Assembly (NCBI GenBank): GCA_951230915.1
Contig: OX579633.1
Span: 20,618,574-20,682,573, forward strand
DNA: 64,000 nt
Direction of reading: 5' to 3'
Source of the DNA: Antitrichia curtipendula
Lineage: Eukaryota; Streptophyta; Bryopsida; Hypnales; Leucodontaceae
This document shows, in pieces, positions 21,902-33,117 of the stretch. Numbering within the stretch: position 1 is the first letter of the stretch; every line of letters starts with the position of its first letter. A program made the position numbers and the translations under genes. Under the pieces are notes generated by a model. That model did not search any database and had not been told where the DNA came from. It saw only the letters and a list, made by a program, of their open reading frames with translations.

Positions 21902-22723
21902 ATGTCAACAATGGTTGTCCATCAGTGGTGCAATTGGAGTTTAAAATTGAAGGCATGTAAATCTTAAACTTGAACAACATGATGCATGCAATTGCCTAGG
22001 ATGACTCGAATTATCCCACCACTCACAACTCTTCGTTATTTTTATTAAAATTTAATCTACTTCCGAATTAAACTTGGTCCCCAACCACTCATAAAACTAT
22101 ACAACAGTAATCCCGAATTGGCACTAATTCATCACTAGACATTTTTTCATTCCTGTAGTAATAATTTATGATATAATCTAGGAGCAATTCTTGGAACATG
22201 GACAAAATCATTCAATGTTTTTCAGTTCTTCTAGAGGGCCATTTTAGGCCTACTCCTAATGCTAGGAACCATACATTGTTGTCCAAAATTTTAAAATTTT
22301 AAAATATTTAAAATATTTATTTGTTTATTTTAAATTAAAAAATAATCAATTAAAAAACAAATTATTATTATTTTCTATTATAGCAATAGTTTTGCCGCAT
22401 CAGACTGCTGAATTCGGTTGATTTGGCACAGTTACCAAAGTTTCCAGCAGTCTAAAAACTTGCAGCCCTTCAGGATCCTGAAATCTCATCTAATGATGGG
22501 TAGGCTACCTTCATCACCGAAATTGCTCCAGTTATTGAACTAATAGGTGCATTATTTCTTTCCACAACGGCCCCCATGACCAAGGTTACCACCCAAATTG
22601 CTTTGATTATTGAATTGATGTGTGCATTCTTTGTTTCTACAATGAACAATGAAGTCATCTATTGACCACTTTTCAGCTTCAACATCCTTCAAGGGTTAAG
22701 AGATAATAATTAATTTGGGGACG
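21902..22723. other. No gene recognised
   Basis: AT-rich intergenic sequence, with a very AT-rich tract at 22290-22385. A short local duplication lies at 22500-22660, where two CCAGTTATTGAA / TGATTATTGAAT segments lie about 90 bases apart. No terminal repeats identified. Confidence 0.35.
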
Positions 22724-22838
22724 TTAATCCCTAAATGACTAGGGAGGGAGTCCAAATTTTCAAATTGTGATGATGTATTATAAAATATAATTTAGAAAAA
22801 TAATTTAATGATGATTCTCAAACAATAGTTATAAAATA

Positions 22839-24629
22839 CTCCTTCCATTAAAAAATATTGGACCCATTTCATATTCTTCTTAAGACCTAAGTACAATTTT
22901 CAAAAAAATTAGTTGATTTTTAATTTAATTATGTAGAGGATTTTCCATTGCTTTGATTGGTACAATTGTTAGTTTAGGAGGTCTATTGGTTGCAGAGATA
23001 TGGTTGTTCAAAACTGCATCTGCAAAGCCAAATCTTGGATTGCCACTGCAATGAGTGTCATGACTTTTGATGAAGACAATGATTGTAGTGCAAGTCATCC
23101 TACTCAAGAACTGTTAAATGACCAATAACAATTGATTTATGAGCATTTGTTGAAGTACATTGACAATGGCAAACTAAAGCGGGATGCCATGAAGAAAGCA
23201 ACAAATACATTGAAAATCAACCATCAAACTATTAGGAAAATCTAGCAACAAGCTCTCAAAGCATCCTCTAACTCACCAGTTGATGTTTCAAGTTGAAGGA
23301 TTGGTCATGTTGGCCAGAAGCAGAAAGACATCAATATCACCAAAATTTGGATCATTGAAGTGCCACTTCGGCACTAGAAAGCGATACAATCATTGGTTTC
23401 TATATTGGGTGTGTCAATGTAGGCTACATTTTATGTATTCAAGCATAATGAAATCAGGAGACACTTCGGCACACAATCAAGCCGCAATTGACTATCGAGA
23501 ACAAACTCACAAAGGATTCACTTTCCCCTCTCCAACATTGATCTATATGAACCTACCACTTTCAAGTTCAAGGAAATGTATAATGTTGTTGACATTGATG
23601 AAAAGCAGTTCAATATGACTGAGGAATTGTGTACATTTTACTTTGCTCTAGATGAGCCATAGCTTGATTGGTTGACGCAAAGCAAGAAGCGTGTCACTAA
23701 AGTCATGTTCCTTTGTGCAATTGCTTGTTCTCATTGGGATTGCTATCAAAATTATTGATTTGATGGCAAACTAGGCTTGTGGCCTTTTGTCACAAAAGAA
23801 TAAGCACAGAGAAATAGTAAGTATAGCCCTTGAGGTGCATTGGTCACTAAGATGGTGGTTGTTGACAGGAAAGTATATTTGAATGTTCATTGACAAAATG
23901 TTGCCTACAATTCAATCTCGTTGGCTAGACAATTTTGTTGAGTGCTATGCCAAACCAATTTTCCTCCAATAAGATAATGCAAGACCACACATTGATAACT
24001 ATGATCCTCAATTTGTGGAAGCAACCCAACGAGACATCTTTGACATTCGTATGACCAGACCACCGCCGGACAATGTCGATATGAATGTGCTAGATTTGGA
24101 TTTCTTTCACGTGATGCAGGCAGTGCAACATCAAGAGGCTCATGTGGCAACTGACAAGATCATTGAAGTTGCACAACATGCATTCAATATCATGTCTTGT
24201 GAGCTTATCAACAAAGTCTTCATGTCCCTACAAACATGTATGATCTAGTGCTTGCAAGTTGTTGGCAACAACAGCTATGAACCCTAGCACATCGTTAAAA
24301 ATTGTTTGGAATGAGTAGGTTTGCTATTGAACACATTGGATGTCGATCATGAGCTAATCCAATAGTACCTAATGCATCTAAAAGAGCAGCCGGGCCATTA
24401 AAGCGCTATCGCTACCAACTTCCTATCTAGAGTGCTTAGCCTCATTTTCATGATTTTTCTTATTGGGTTTTAGGACAAGGTTGAATTGTAGTATGGGCAT
24501 TTTGTATATAAATTTTCTACTACTAATAAAGAGCTAGCCACCTTTCCAAAAGAATTAAAAAAATTTAGATATAGTAATTTCAAATACAAAAATCTATGAA
24601 ATGGGTCCAATATTTTTTAATACAGGGAA
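22839..24629 (+). mobile_element. Mariner-like transposon with TIRs and TA duplication, 1791 bp
   Basis: The left end CTCCTTCCATTAAAAAATAT continues TTGGACCCATTTCAT. The right end, reverse-complemented, reads TTCCCTGTATTAAAAAATAT and continues the same way. Both are flanked by TA (22837-22838 and 24630-24631). The termini resemble plant mariner and Stowaway ends. The interior encodes a decayed transposase on the plus strand. It is nested in a TTAA element, so it arrived later. Confidence 0.88.
23134..24372 (+). pseudogene. Decayed plant mariner-like (DD39D) transposase
   Basis: Conceptual reading across stops and shifts recovers a plant mariner-like transposase. An N-terminal helix-turn-helix-like part (ATNTLKINHQTIRKI, about 23197-23245) is followed by the catalytic core. 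The first acidic site lies in VDIDEKQFNMTE (Asp at 23597), the second in DNARPH (Asp at 23973) and the third in NVLDLDFF (Asp at 24093). The last two are separated by exactly 39 residues, the DD39D spacing of plant mariners. Several stops, such as one just before DNARPH, and frame breaks make it non-functional. The C-terminal NKVFMSLQTCMI region matches the family too. Confidence 0.88.
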
Positions 24630-25090
24630 TAGGATTTATAGATCATATCTATACACTTCAATCAAATAGTACACAAACCAATATTTTTCTATAATATTTG
24701 ATGTTAAGAGTTAAAAATTCCTTCTAAAATTAATTATAGATTTAAATATTTTTTATTTTTACAAGAATTTTTTTCATTAAGTTCAAAATGATAAGTTCTA
24801 ATAATAATGATTTTTGAAAATTTTCATTTTTATTTTATATTCAATTTGTTTTTGAAGCAGCATATGTTAAATTGAAAAGGTTATTTTTTGAGCCCGGACC
24901 TATTGGTACCTATTGAATAATATAATATTTGCAAAACAAAATTTTAATTATCTATATTGTACAAATGTCAAAGAACTAACACAAGAATCTTCAAAAATTT
25001 GATGGATGAAAAAATGCATTTTTAATGTTTGGCATATATTTGCATTCATTCATTATTCAAAATTTGAACGCTTAGTCTTTTAGGAGTTAA

Positions 25091-25847
25091 ACTTCTTGAA
25101 ATATTTTTTAGTAAATTTTCTTGAAAGAAAAATGGAATTGGCATCTAACCCAAGTTGTTTCATATTTTGGAGAGCTTCATGGAATTAGTTATAAATTTTT
25201 GAAGTTGAAATGCAATAATCACTAAGAACCTTTACTTCTTGAAATGCACACTATTTGTATATTGTTGGTGCAATGAAAAAGCAAATGTACCTTTCTATTA
25301 GAGGTTGCTTATAAAGCCCAAGCACTTTATTGAATTCCTACCTTATATGAAAAAGCAGAGAGTCTATAAAGCATCCCTCCAAGCTTTATTGTGATTTTAT
25401 GGATGGATGGATTGCTAAGATTTTTTATTTCAATGAATTTAGGACAATATATAAAATAATTTTGCCAACAATGATACAACTAAAAGCATTCATGGATATG
25501 GATGTAACATCCAAAAGTATTATAGATGATAAGTAATTTATTCACACTACTAGAAAACCATGACCAAATCAACAGAAAATCAACTAATTTTTGTTGTTTG
25601 GAGTACTCAAGTGACAATTTTTACTGATTTTTGAACTTTATAAGAACATCAACCAAAGTGGCGCCTGCTTTTTGTTGATTTGAGTAGTACAATGATCGAA
25701 TCAACATAATTTTAGGGAATATAGTCTTTTTGGATCTTTTTGAACTCTACTTAATCCATTTATATGATTTTGGGAGGTTTTGGAATGTTCTCATATTGTA
25801 GTAGTAGGGCAAGGTCGGTACATTGATGCCGAATAATTAATTTTTCT
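25091..25847. other. No gene recognised; possible CACTA-like fragment
   Basis: CACTACTAGAAAACCATG at about 25549 looks like a CACTA-type left end, and a TTGTAGTAGTAGG near 25797 could be a degraded right end, but no flanking duplication can be confirmed. The rest is plain AT-rich sequence. Confidence 0.3.
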
Positions 25848-25851
25848 TTAA

Positions 25852-26742
25852 CCCCTACAGGCCTTAAGCCATTATTTTGTCAAAAACCACTCAAGACTAT
25901 TAATTCTGCTACAATATAAAAACAAAAAAATATTTTTCTTAGAATCTAATTGTACAATCTTATAGTTTACTTGTTCGAGATTATGTGATAAACATTTCAT
26001 GAGGTTTGACTACATAGATTGAGAGATATTAGCATTCAAAGTTTGCAAAAAAAATAAAATTTGATCACTGGCCTACAATTTAAGATGACTTTGAACGCCA
26101 TTTATCAAAAACATTTGTATTACAGACTTTGAATTTCTAAATTTTTTGTTGAAGAATTGAATTGAAAGTCTAGGAAATTCTAGGATAAAAATTTAAAAAA
26201 AAAAAAACTTAATTTTCATTCTTTAAGATATTGTTAAATAGAAGTAGGTCCAAGATTGAGAGAAAAACTAAATGATTAATAGCTCTAAGATGGAAATAAA
26301 ATACAATAATTTCAATGGTGAGATTGTTCTAGAAAGAAAATTTAATTTTTTTTTGAAAAATTGTGAAATTGCATTCAAAAATGAGTCCTATGAGGTTTTT
26401 TTTAAAGAAGATGCTCAGATTGTTTATAACTTTCACATCACTAATCCAAATGAAACAAATAAAAGCTTCACATGTAGACAAAAAAAAATCTATAAGAAAA
26501 ATAAAATAAATTAATTTCAAGTTCTTGTGGAATTCTTATTCTGCCCGTTGGTTGAAAATTTGGGCTTTTGTGGTATAACTTTTGCTTTTGGACATTGATT
26601 GAATTGACAATTATATTTCCTCAAAGCTAATAATTTTTTCTATCTTAATAGAAAGTTTCAAAAAGTTTCACTAAAAATTGAGGTCATAGGAACTTGCCTA
26701 AAATTCATTTTGTTCCTTGAGGGAACAATGGACCTTCAGGAA
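25852..26742. mobile_element. TTAA element, family 2 copy d
   Basis: TTAA (25848-25851) then CCCCTACAGGCC. The right end is GGACCTTCAGGAA then TTAA (26743-26746). The right subterminal palindrome reads GTTCCT-TGA-GGGAAC (26712-26726), in which one base pair is changed on both sides relative to copy c. The interior aligns with the other family 2 copies. No coding capacity. Confidence 0.75.
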
Positions 26743-27090
26743 TTAAGGCCTTGAAGCATGATTTCAAGCCATTTTCCACTTTCGGGTAGGTCCTTACAAG
26801 TGTAATATATTGGATAAAATTCTTGGGAAACTTTTATCAAAGATATGTTTCAATACTAGCTCAATGCATAAAAAAATTCAAACTAAATGATGTTGCAATT
26901 AAAATTTTCAAAAGGTCTTTTTTAGTAACAAGCAATTTCAGGTAGATGACGAGATCCAATGGGTTTGAAATTCTTTATACATACTTTCAACAAGATACTT
27001 AATGTAAACTCTAAAGCTAAAAGGCATACAAACACATGATTTTGACTTGCAAAAGTTTGATATAAATTTTCTACATTTGGGCAATGTTTA

Positions 27091-27590
27091 GGGCCACTTC
27101 ACACTATGGCCAAAGGTCAAGAGGCCATAGGTTTCCACCAATCAAATTTCAAGAATTCAAAAGTTCGGCCTCTTGACCCTTCACACTAGAAGGCACAAGT
27201 CCAAAGGCCATCACCCTCCAACTACCTACATGGCAATAGAGAAAGGGCCGACTAAAAATGGAGACCCAAACTATAGCTGAGAAGCTGTCAACTTATGCCA
27301 AGATCTCAATTGTTAGATTGGTAGGTGGGAGTTTACTGCCAAAAGTTTGGACTTTGGGCTTGGCCTTTGGAAGCTTCACACTTTGGCCATCCAAGTTGAG
27401 AGGCCGTGGGAGTTCATTGCCAAGGGTTTGGACTTTAAACTTGGCCTTTAAAGGCTTCACACTATGGATGAAGGCTCTAATTCCTATATTTTATTGCCTA
27501 TTTATTGGTCATTTCTTTGGACTCTCAACAAAGCTTGGCCACTCAATCCCACAACCTCTCAACTTGGTTAGCCATAATGTGAAGTGGCCC
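27091..27590. mobile_element. PIF/Harbinger-type MITE, 500 bp
   Basis: It starts GGGCCACTTCACACTATGGC and ends GCCATAATGTGAAGTGGCCC, a 20-bp terminal inverted repeat with two mismatches. It is flanked by TTA (27088-27090 and 27591-27593). A 3-bp TTA duplication with GGG termini is typical of PIF/Harbinger (Tourist) elements. Inside, a segment repeats (TTTGGACTTTGGGCTTGGCC and TTTGGACTTTAAACTTGGCC, about 77 bases apart). The 116-codon frame in it is not a real gene. Confidence 0.85.
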
Positions 27591-27593
27591 TTA

Positions 27594-29190
27594 GAATACT
27601 ACAATTGAAATTCTATGTACAATTGTTGAAGAAGGATAATGACCTATTCGGAAATTACCCTATTAGTATAATAAGTTTGTTCCAAGGGAGACGGTCAAGT
27701 AGGAAATCAATGCTAATGGGACTAATACCTAAAAATAAGTAATACAATCCCAAAATAGAAGACTATGACCAAATTTGGAAAATCAATAATCACTCAATCT
27801 ACAACGACATTGCATATATAACACTCTAAATTCCTTCTTTCTCACACACAATCCAAACTCTCATACAAATCAATTTGGACTTCATACAAAACTCACAAAT
27901 TGACTTAGAGCTCAATCAACCATACAATTTCCATCACATACAACGACACCAACTTGATATGAATTTCTTTCATATTATTCTAGTTGGTGAATAAATCACC
28001 GTTAACACATATAAGTCTTTTTCACCACAATTGAATCCTATCAACTTCCTCTTATTCCACTTTCATCAAAATCTTAAAATAATCTCCATCTTCATTAAGC
28101 TCTCATATTCTTCCATCCTCCATATCACTCCAACTTGGACTGAATTACTTCACTTCTACTCACATCAACATAACTCGGCACACCAATTTGCTCACTCAAA
28201 TATCCCACTTGGACACTTGACACAAGCAAAGACATAACACACAAAACAAACAAATACGCAGCACACCCGGCTGGGACTCGCAATGGACACTCTTCAACAC
28301 TGGGTGCATTCCAATTTGGGAGAGACCACCTAATAGGGATCCAAAACGGTAGTTGACAAACCGCCCAACTAGAAATACTAACCACAAAGGAAAACCATCC
28401 AAATTGGACTTGACATCCTCAAAATAAGTCCCATAACTACATTCCAACTTGGTAAAATAACACTCAAAATCACCAAATTGAAACACAAACACACCAACGA
28501 AATACAAATTACACACAAAAACTTCAAAAATACCCACATAAAGATAAACAATTATGTCCAAACACTCTATCTACAATAATACTCCCCAAGAAGTCTTGCA
28601 CCCTCACTTTGAAGCCCTTCAGACTTTAAAAAAAATTCCATTTAAAAAAAATTCTATAAAAACTATCCTATTAAATTTATTATTTAACTCAATTTTCATG
28701 AACACACCAAATTTCAATTTCAATAATAGAATTACCATTTTTGATTAAAAAATATTTGTGAACAAATCACCGAGTTACGTAATAATTGATTGAAAAATAT
28801 TTTTTTATGATTTTTTCAAATTTCATTGGAGAAATATTTAGAAAACATCAAAGTGCTCATTTCACTTTGCGGAAAAATTCACATTACCTAAGAAAAAATA
28901 CACTAGAAAGAATTCAATGTCAAGGTGTCGCTTCCCAAATTTATTAAATAGATATTTTAAAATTTTAATTATTTTTTAATAATTGACCTTTATATTATGA
29001 CTATTTTTATACATCTAAGCATGATGGTTCAATTGGTTTCCAAACCTAATTATAATTTTGAAAATTTTGTAATGCAATTTTTTTATTAGACTTTATAATA
29101 GGAATGCAAGTTTCCTTGCAGGATATTGTATAATTGAATTTTTTTTTTAAACTCAATCATTCACAATTCAGTGTTTTTTAAACTCAATAG
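27594..29190. other. No gene recognised
   Basis: Between 27780 and 28560 the plus strand is C/A-rich with many CAC and CAA triplets and repeated TCCAACTTGG / CCAACTTGGA words, resembling untranslated or retroelement sequence. Opposing frames of 86-121 codons there carry no domain I know. From 28600 to 29190 it is plain AT-rich. Confidence 0.3.
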
Positions 29191-29194
29191 AATT

Positions 29195-29520
29195 TGGCGG
29201 CCATTTTGGCATTAAGAAAAACTATTTTCAAGAAACTATGAATTAAAGAAAGCTTTAAACCAAGCTAACTTTGATTTCCATAAATCTGGTTGAGATTTTG
29301 AGCCTCCAATCAAAAGTTATGGGCAAAGTTTAGGGAGAGGTTGAGTAGGATTTTTTTTATAAATATTTTCAAACATCCTCTCTGAATTTTGTCCATAACT
29401 TTTGATTCAAGTTTCAAATTCTCAAAGGGATTTTTGGAAATCAAAGTTAGCTTGATTTTACAAGTTTTCTTATTTCAAAGTTTTTGGAAAAAGTTGTTTT
29501 ATTATGACAAAATGACCTCC
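29195..29520. repeat. Large inverted (fold-back) repeat
   Basis: Arms of about 140 bases face each other around about 29350. AAGCTAACTTTGATTTCC in the left arm meets GGAAATCAAAGTTAGCTT in the right arm, and ATCAAAAGTTATGGGCAAA meets TTTGTCCATAACTTTTGAT. The outer ends (GGCCATTTTGGCATTA and ATGACAAAATGACCTCC) also pair loosely. A related segment lies at 2280-2390. A fold-back or Mutator-like non-autonomous element is likely; the target duplication was not resolved. Confidence 0.65.
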
Positions 29521-29607
29521 AAAGTCTTCTGATTTTACAAAGTAAAAGAAAACAATTGGAAAAACTAGTTAAATGAAATTCTAAACCATACTTTCACAAG
29601 TAAAGCT

Positions 29608-29670
29608 TTCTATGGTGCAATGATAACACCCTTAGACCTCAACCATAAGGTCCAAGGTTTGAAGCTCATG
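29608..29670 (+). repeat. tRNA-like pol III box pair
   Basis: TATGGTGCAATGATAACACC resembles a tRNA A-box region. GGTTTGAAGCT (29656-29666) resembles the B box. It lies just right of the fold-back repeat, as the similar pair at 2079-2150 lies beside a related repeat. Not a functional tRNA gene by eye. Confidence 0.3.
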
Positions 29671-30569
29671 GGCAACACCTTCCCGCATGGCAAGCAACAA
29701 AGTTTAAAAATATTAAAAAAATTTAAAAACTATTTTTTCTCTTGGATTTGGCCAAAACAATAGAAAAAATCAACAAATTTTAGTTGAATTTTGTCTTAAA
29801 TAATGCATCTAAAACAACATATGCGATCAATAGATTTCAATTGTTCTGATCACTAATTTTGTAGTAATGTCATCCAAAAGTGTGTACTTTCACTCAAAAA
29901 GAGTGATATAGTTTCAAGATTTGTAGCAATATTATTGGATACTTTGCTAAATCATTGTTATTATTGGATACTTTGTTAATAGATTACAATTGACAATTCT
30001 CAGTACCAAGTTGAATCTCCATATCTTATCATAATTTCTTAGCAATCAAATAGTGAAGGAAAATAAATAAAAATTTTGAGCCAAAAATTCTACCTAGAAG
30101 TCATAAAATTTATCAAACAAGTGTCATTCTAATATAGATGCAATCCCCATTCCAATATCAAGTATTATTTTGGTATTTTTTTGATTAAAATTTTTGAAAT
30201 TTTTTGAAGTAAACTTTGTTCAAGTTAAAAATGCAAAACAAACCCATTAGTGCATCTTGCGCTATTTGAATTACCTTGAGTGTTGATGCGAATCCTAACC
30301 CAGAGATAATTAAAGAAAATAATGTGAAAGTGCTTCTTTTAGCTTTGCTCCTTTGGATATGTGTAGTATGTCTTTTGAGTGGATAGTGTGATAGTAATAA
30401 TGTGAAAGTGCTTCTTCTGTATACATATATGTATATATATTTCAGAGTATCCATATCTTACGATAACCGTATCTATATTATTTATTTTTCAAGATCAACA
30501 ATGTTGGAGGAGGGAATTTTTGTTTACGAGATCAATGACTCTCAATTTTTTTAGAGAAGAGGGGTGCGT
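29671..30569. other. No gene recognised
   Basis: AT-rich sequence with weak matches to the repeat near 1790-1850. Two CTTCTTTTAGC / GTGAAAGTGCTTCTT segments about 78 bases apart (30325-30420) form a short local duplication. Confidence 0.35.
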
Positions 30570-30571
30570 TA

Positions 30572-31086
30572 AGGTAAACCAGCCTATGACAGGCCAACTG
30601 TCTAATGCAGACATCTACATAACCCCCCCATTACAGTCCATTTTAGATTTTTGCTTCTACAATTTAATTAGGTTGGTTAGTGGCCCACATTAGTGCATTA
30701 GGTGATTGTAATAGAATTAGTAATGACTGTCATAGGACACTTACACATTTTGAGTGTAAACTCATCATAAAGAGTTGTTTTTTTATTCCTTTGTGTGATG
30801 GCCACATTAAAAATTCTTGTGGTTGTGTTAGGAAATCTGAGGACTGCATTAGGTGGTAAGATGACCATCATGAAGACATATTTTATTGATTTCAGATAGT
30901 CTACATACTGTTTTGGAAAAATACTTAAAAAATTCATAACAAATTCCTACTTTGTCCAAAAACTAAAATTTTAACTGCTTCTTTCATTTCTCAAAGTTGT
31001 CTCTGCTAGAAAAAAATCTGATTTTATTTTGCTAATGGCAACATACCAAATCAGTCCTTCTGCCTGTCATAGGCTAATTGTAAACA
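30572..31086. mobile_element. TA-flanked TIR element, AGGTAAACC family, diverged copy
   Basis: The left end reads TA then AGGTAAACCAGCCTATGACAGG, and the right end carries CCTGTCATAGGCT then a degraded terminus near 31086. The inverted match of CAGCCTATGACAGG is clear. Related to the elements at 49472, 48800, 56831 and 55214. No coding capacity. Confidence 0.6.
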
Positions 31087-32190
31087 GGAGGGAGAAATGC
31101 ATCATCACAGGAGATAGAGGAGCACGTGTTTGCCCCGCATCCAGCCAATGAATGCATGGGCACATGGAACGATCAGAGAACATTCAGGGAACGTCGCCAC
31201 AACCAAGCCCAATCTAGATACCCTAATATGTAGCTTCTCCGTTTTCAATTCCTATTCGAGCTTTGTCTTCTGCTTAGTGTCTCCACATTGAATTCATTTT
31301 GAATCAGAGATTTACTTTTTATTTTTATTTTTGACGGTTGGCATCTCAATAAAAAATATGGAAGTCAATACTTGTACGCAAGTACTTCAATTCACTAAGG
31401 TAGGTACACCCAAAACCGCCACTTTTTGCTACTGAGCCTAGTTATTATTACTATTAAACTGGTCAAATTTTTATATGTTCTTGAGGCAAGTGAAAGGAGG
31501 TTTCAATGCACCAGAGAACATGGCATTTGGATATTGTATGCAAAAGTTATCAAGGAACAAATTTTGGTTCTAAAAACGTTTCTTCCACATAGGTACAAAA
31601 CTGATTTTGAAGATGTACACACAATATAGATGGCGGTTTAAGGTCAGTGGCACATTTGGGTGTAGCTTAGTGTTCCAAAACTTCTTTTTTACTAAGGTAC
31701 AAGCGTGTAGCATCATCATTGACCAAAAAGCAACACCTACATTAGATCTAAAAGTGACTTTGAATCCTTGATTTTTCAAGATGTACACAAATAAAAAAAA
31801 TGAGAGTCTATTAAAATTTAGGGTCATATTTTTGGTACTTTAGCACAAAGACCTTATGTTAAAATTTGAATAAATAATTTCTATAATTTTTCAATTACAA
31901 AATACCAAATTTCTTGAATCTCTCAATCGAGTGAGGTTTGCTACAGTATGCAAATTGCTAGTATTCCAAGGCAAAATAAGTACACATTATTTTGACCCTC
32001 TTATATGAAATTGCCATATATTTTCTTGGCCCAAATGCAGAGCTTCTAAACACAATCCTTGAGGGTTGATATAATTGAGTATACTTTAATTCAACACTAT
32101 GATAACTCATATTTAATCTTCAAAATACATGCCAAGAAAATCTAGAACTTCCTTCAATTGCCAACAAGATTCAACAAAATTAAAAGGCAA
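31087..32190. other. No gene recognised; holds one copy of a dispersed core repeat
   Basis: Positions 31495-31560 carry the GTTTCAATGCACCAGAGAAC ... TTTGGATATTGTATGC motif that also occurs at 6720 and in the AldO introns. Otherwise AT-rich and without a supported gene. Confidence 0.35.
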
Positions 32191-32195
32191 TTTAA

Positions 32196-33113
32196 TCTCT
32201 AAAGAACGGAGGCCTTTTCTCCATCAAAACACACTCAAAACTCTCACTTCTATTGCAAAGAGCAATAAACTCTTAAAATTGTTGTTTTTTGCATATCTAA
32301 CAGTACGATCTTACAATAGGCTAGTAGAAGAATGTATGCAAGAAATTTCAGAAACTTTGACCACATAGATTCCAAGATATTTGCATCCAAAGTGAAGAAA
32401 ACAATTTTTCTTGCACCTTGCTTGACTAGATTTTTTCACTTTGAATCTTCATATCTTAAATTTTTGCTACTACCATTTTTTTATTTTATAAATTTAATGT
32501 TGAATACTTGAGTTGAGAATCTAGAAAAAAAAATTCAAGAAAAAAACACTTAATTTTTATTCATTAAAAATTTGTTAAGTAGAAATAGGTTCAAGATTGA
32601 AGAAAAAACTAAATCATTAATAGCTCTAAGATGAAATTGAAATACAATAATTCCAAACGGTGAGATTGTCCTAGCAAGAATATAGAACCCTATCAAACAA
32701 TTTGTTTTGGAAAATTGTAAGAATTGCATTAAAAAATGAAGTCTGTAAGTTATTTTTTCAAAAAGATGCTTAGATTGCCCAAAAAACTAAGATTGTCCAC
32801 AACTTTCTCATTACTAGTCCAAATAGAATGAATCAAATCTTCAAATGTAGAAAAAAAATACACAGTTTAAGGATAAATAAATAAATTTTAATTTATTTTG
32901 ACATTTTGTGATTTTTTCATTCTACCCACTAATCTCCATTTTGGGCTTATTGTGCCATAACTTTTTTTCCTAGGCACTGATTGAAATAAAAATTATATAT
33001 CCACAAAGCTCTCGCATTACCACACGTCTTAAAAAATTTCACTAAAAATTGAGGTCGTAAGAATCTGCCCGGACCCAAATTGTCTTGCAAGGGTATAAAT
33101 AGTCCTTTAGGGG
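32196..33113. mobile_element. TTAA element, family 2 copy e
   Basis: TTAA (32192-32195) then TCTCTAAAGAACGGAGG. The right end is AGTCCTTTAGGGG then TTAA (33114-33117). The interior is an uninterrupted family 2 copy and serves as the empty-site reference for the nested insertions in copies a and c. No coding capacity. Confidence 0.78.
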
Positions 33114-33117
33114 TTAA

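Larger units (their letters stand above)
22728..25086. mobile_element. TTAA-flanked element (family 5) hosting a mariner insertion
   Basis: TTAA (22724-22727) then TCCCTAAATGACTA. The right end is TAGTCTTTTAGGAG then TTAA (25087-25090), giving a matching terminal inverted repeat. Removing the mariner at 22839-24629 leaves about 570 bp, within the size range of the other TTAA elements. The right terminus differs slightly from the left but keeps the pattern. Confidence 0.6.

Noticed and set aside
25549..25805. Possible CACTA element (CACTACTAGAAAACC at the left, TTGTAGTAGTAGG at the right)
   Set aside because: The right end is not a convincing inverse of the left, and no 3-bp duplication could be confirmed.
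27258..27608. 116-codon plus-strand frame
   Set aside because: It lies inside the 500-bp MITE and reflects its internal repeat.
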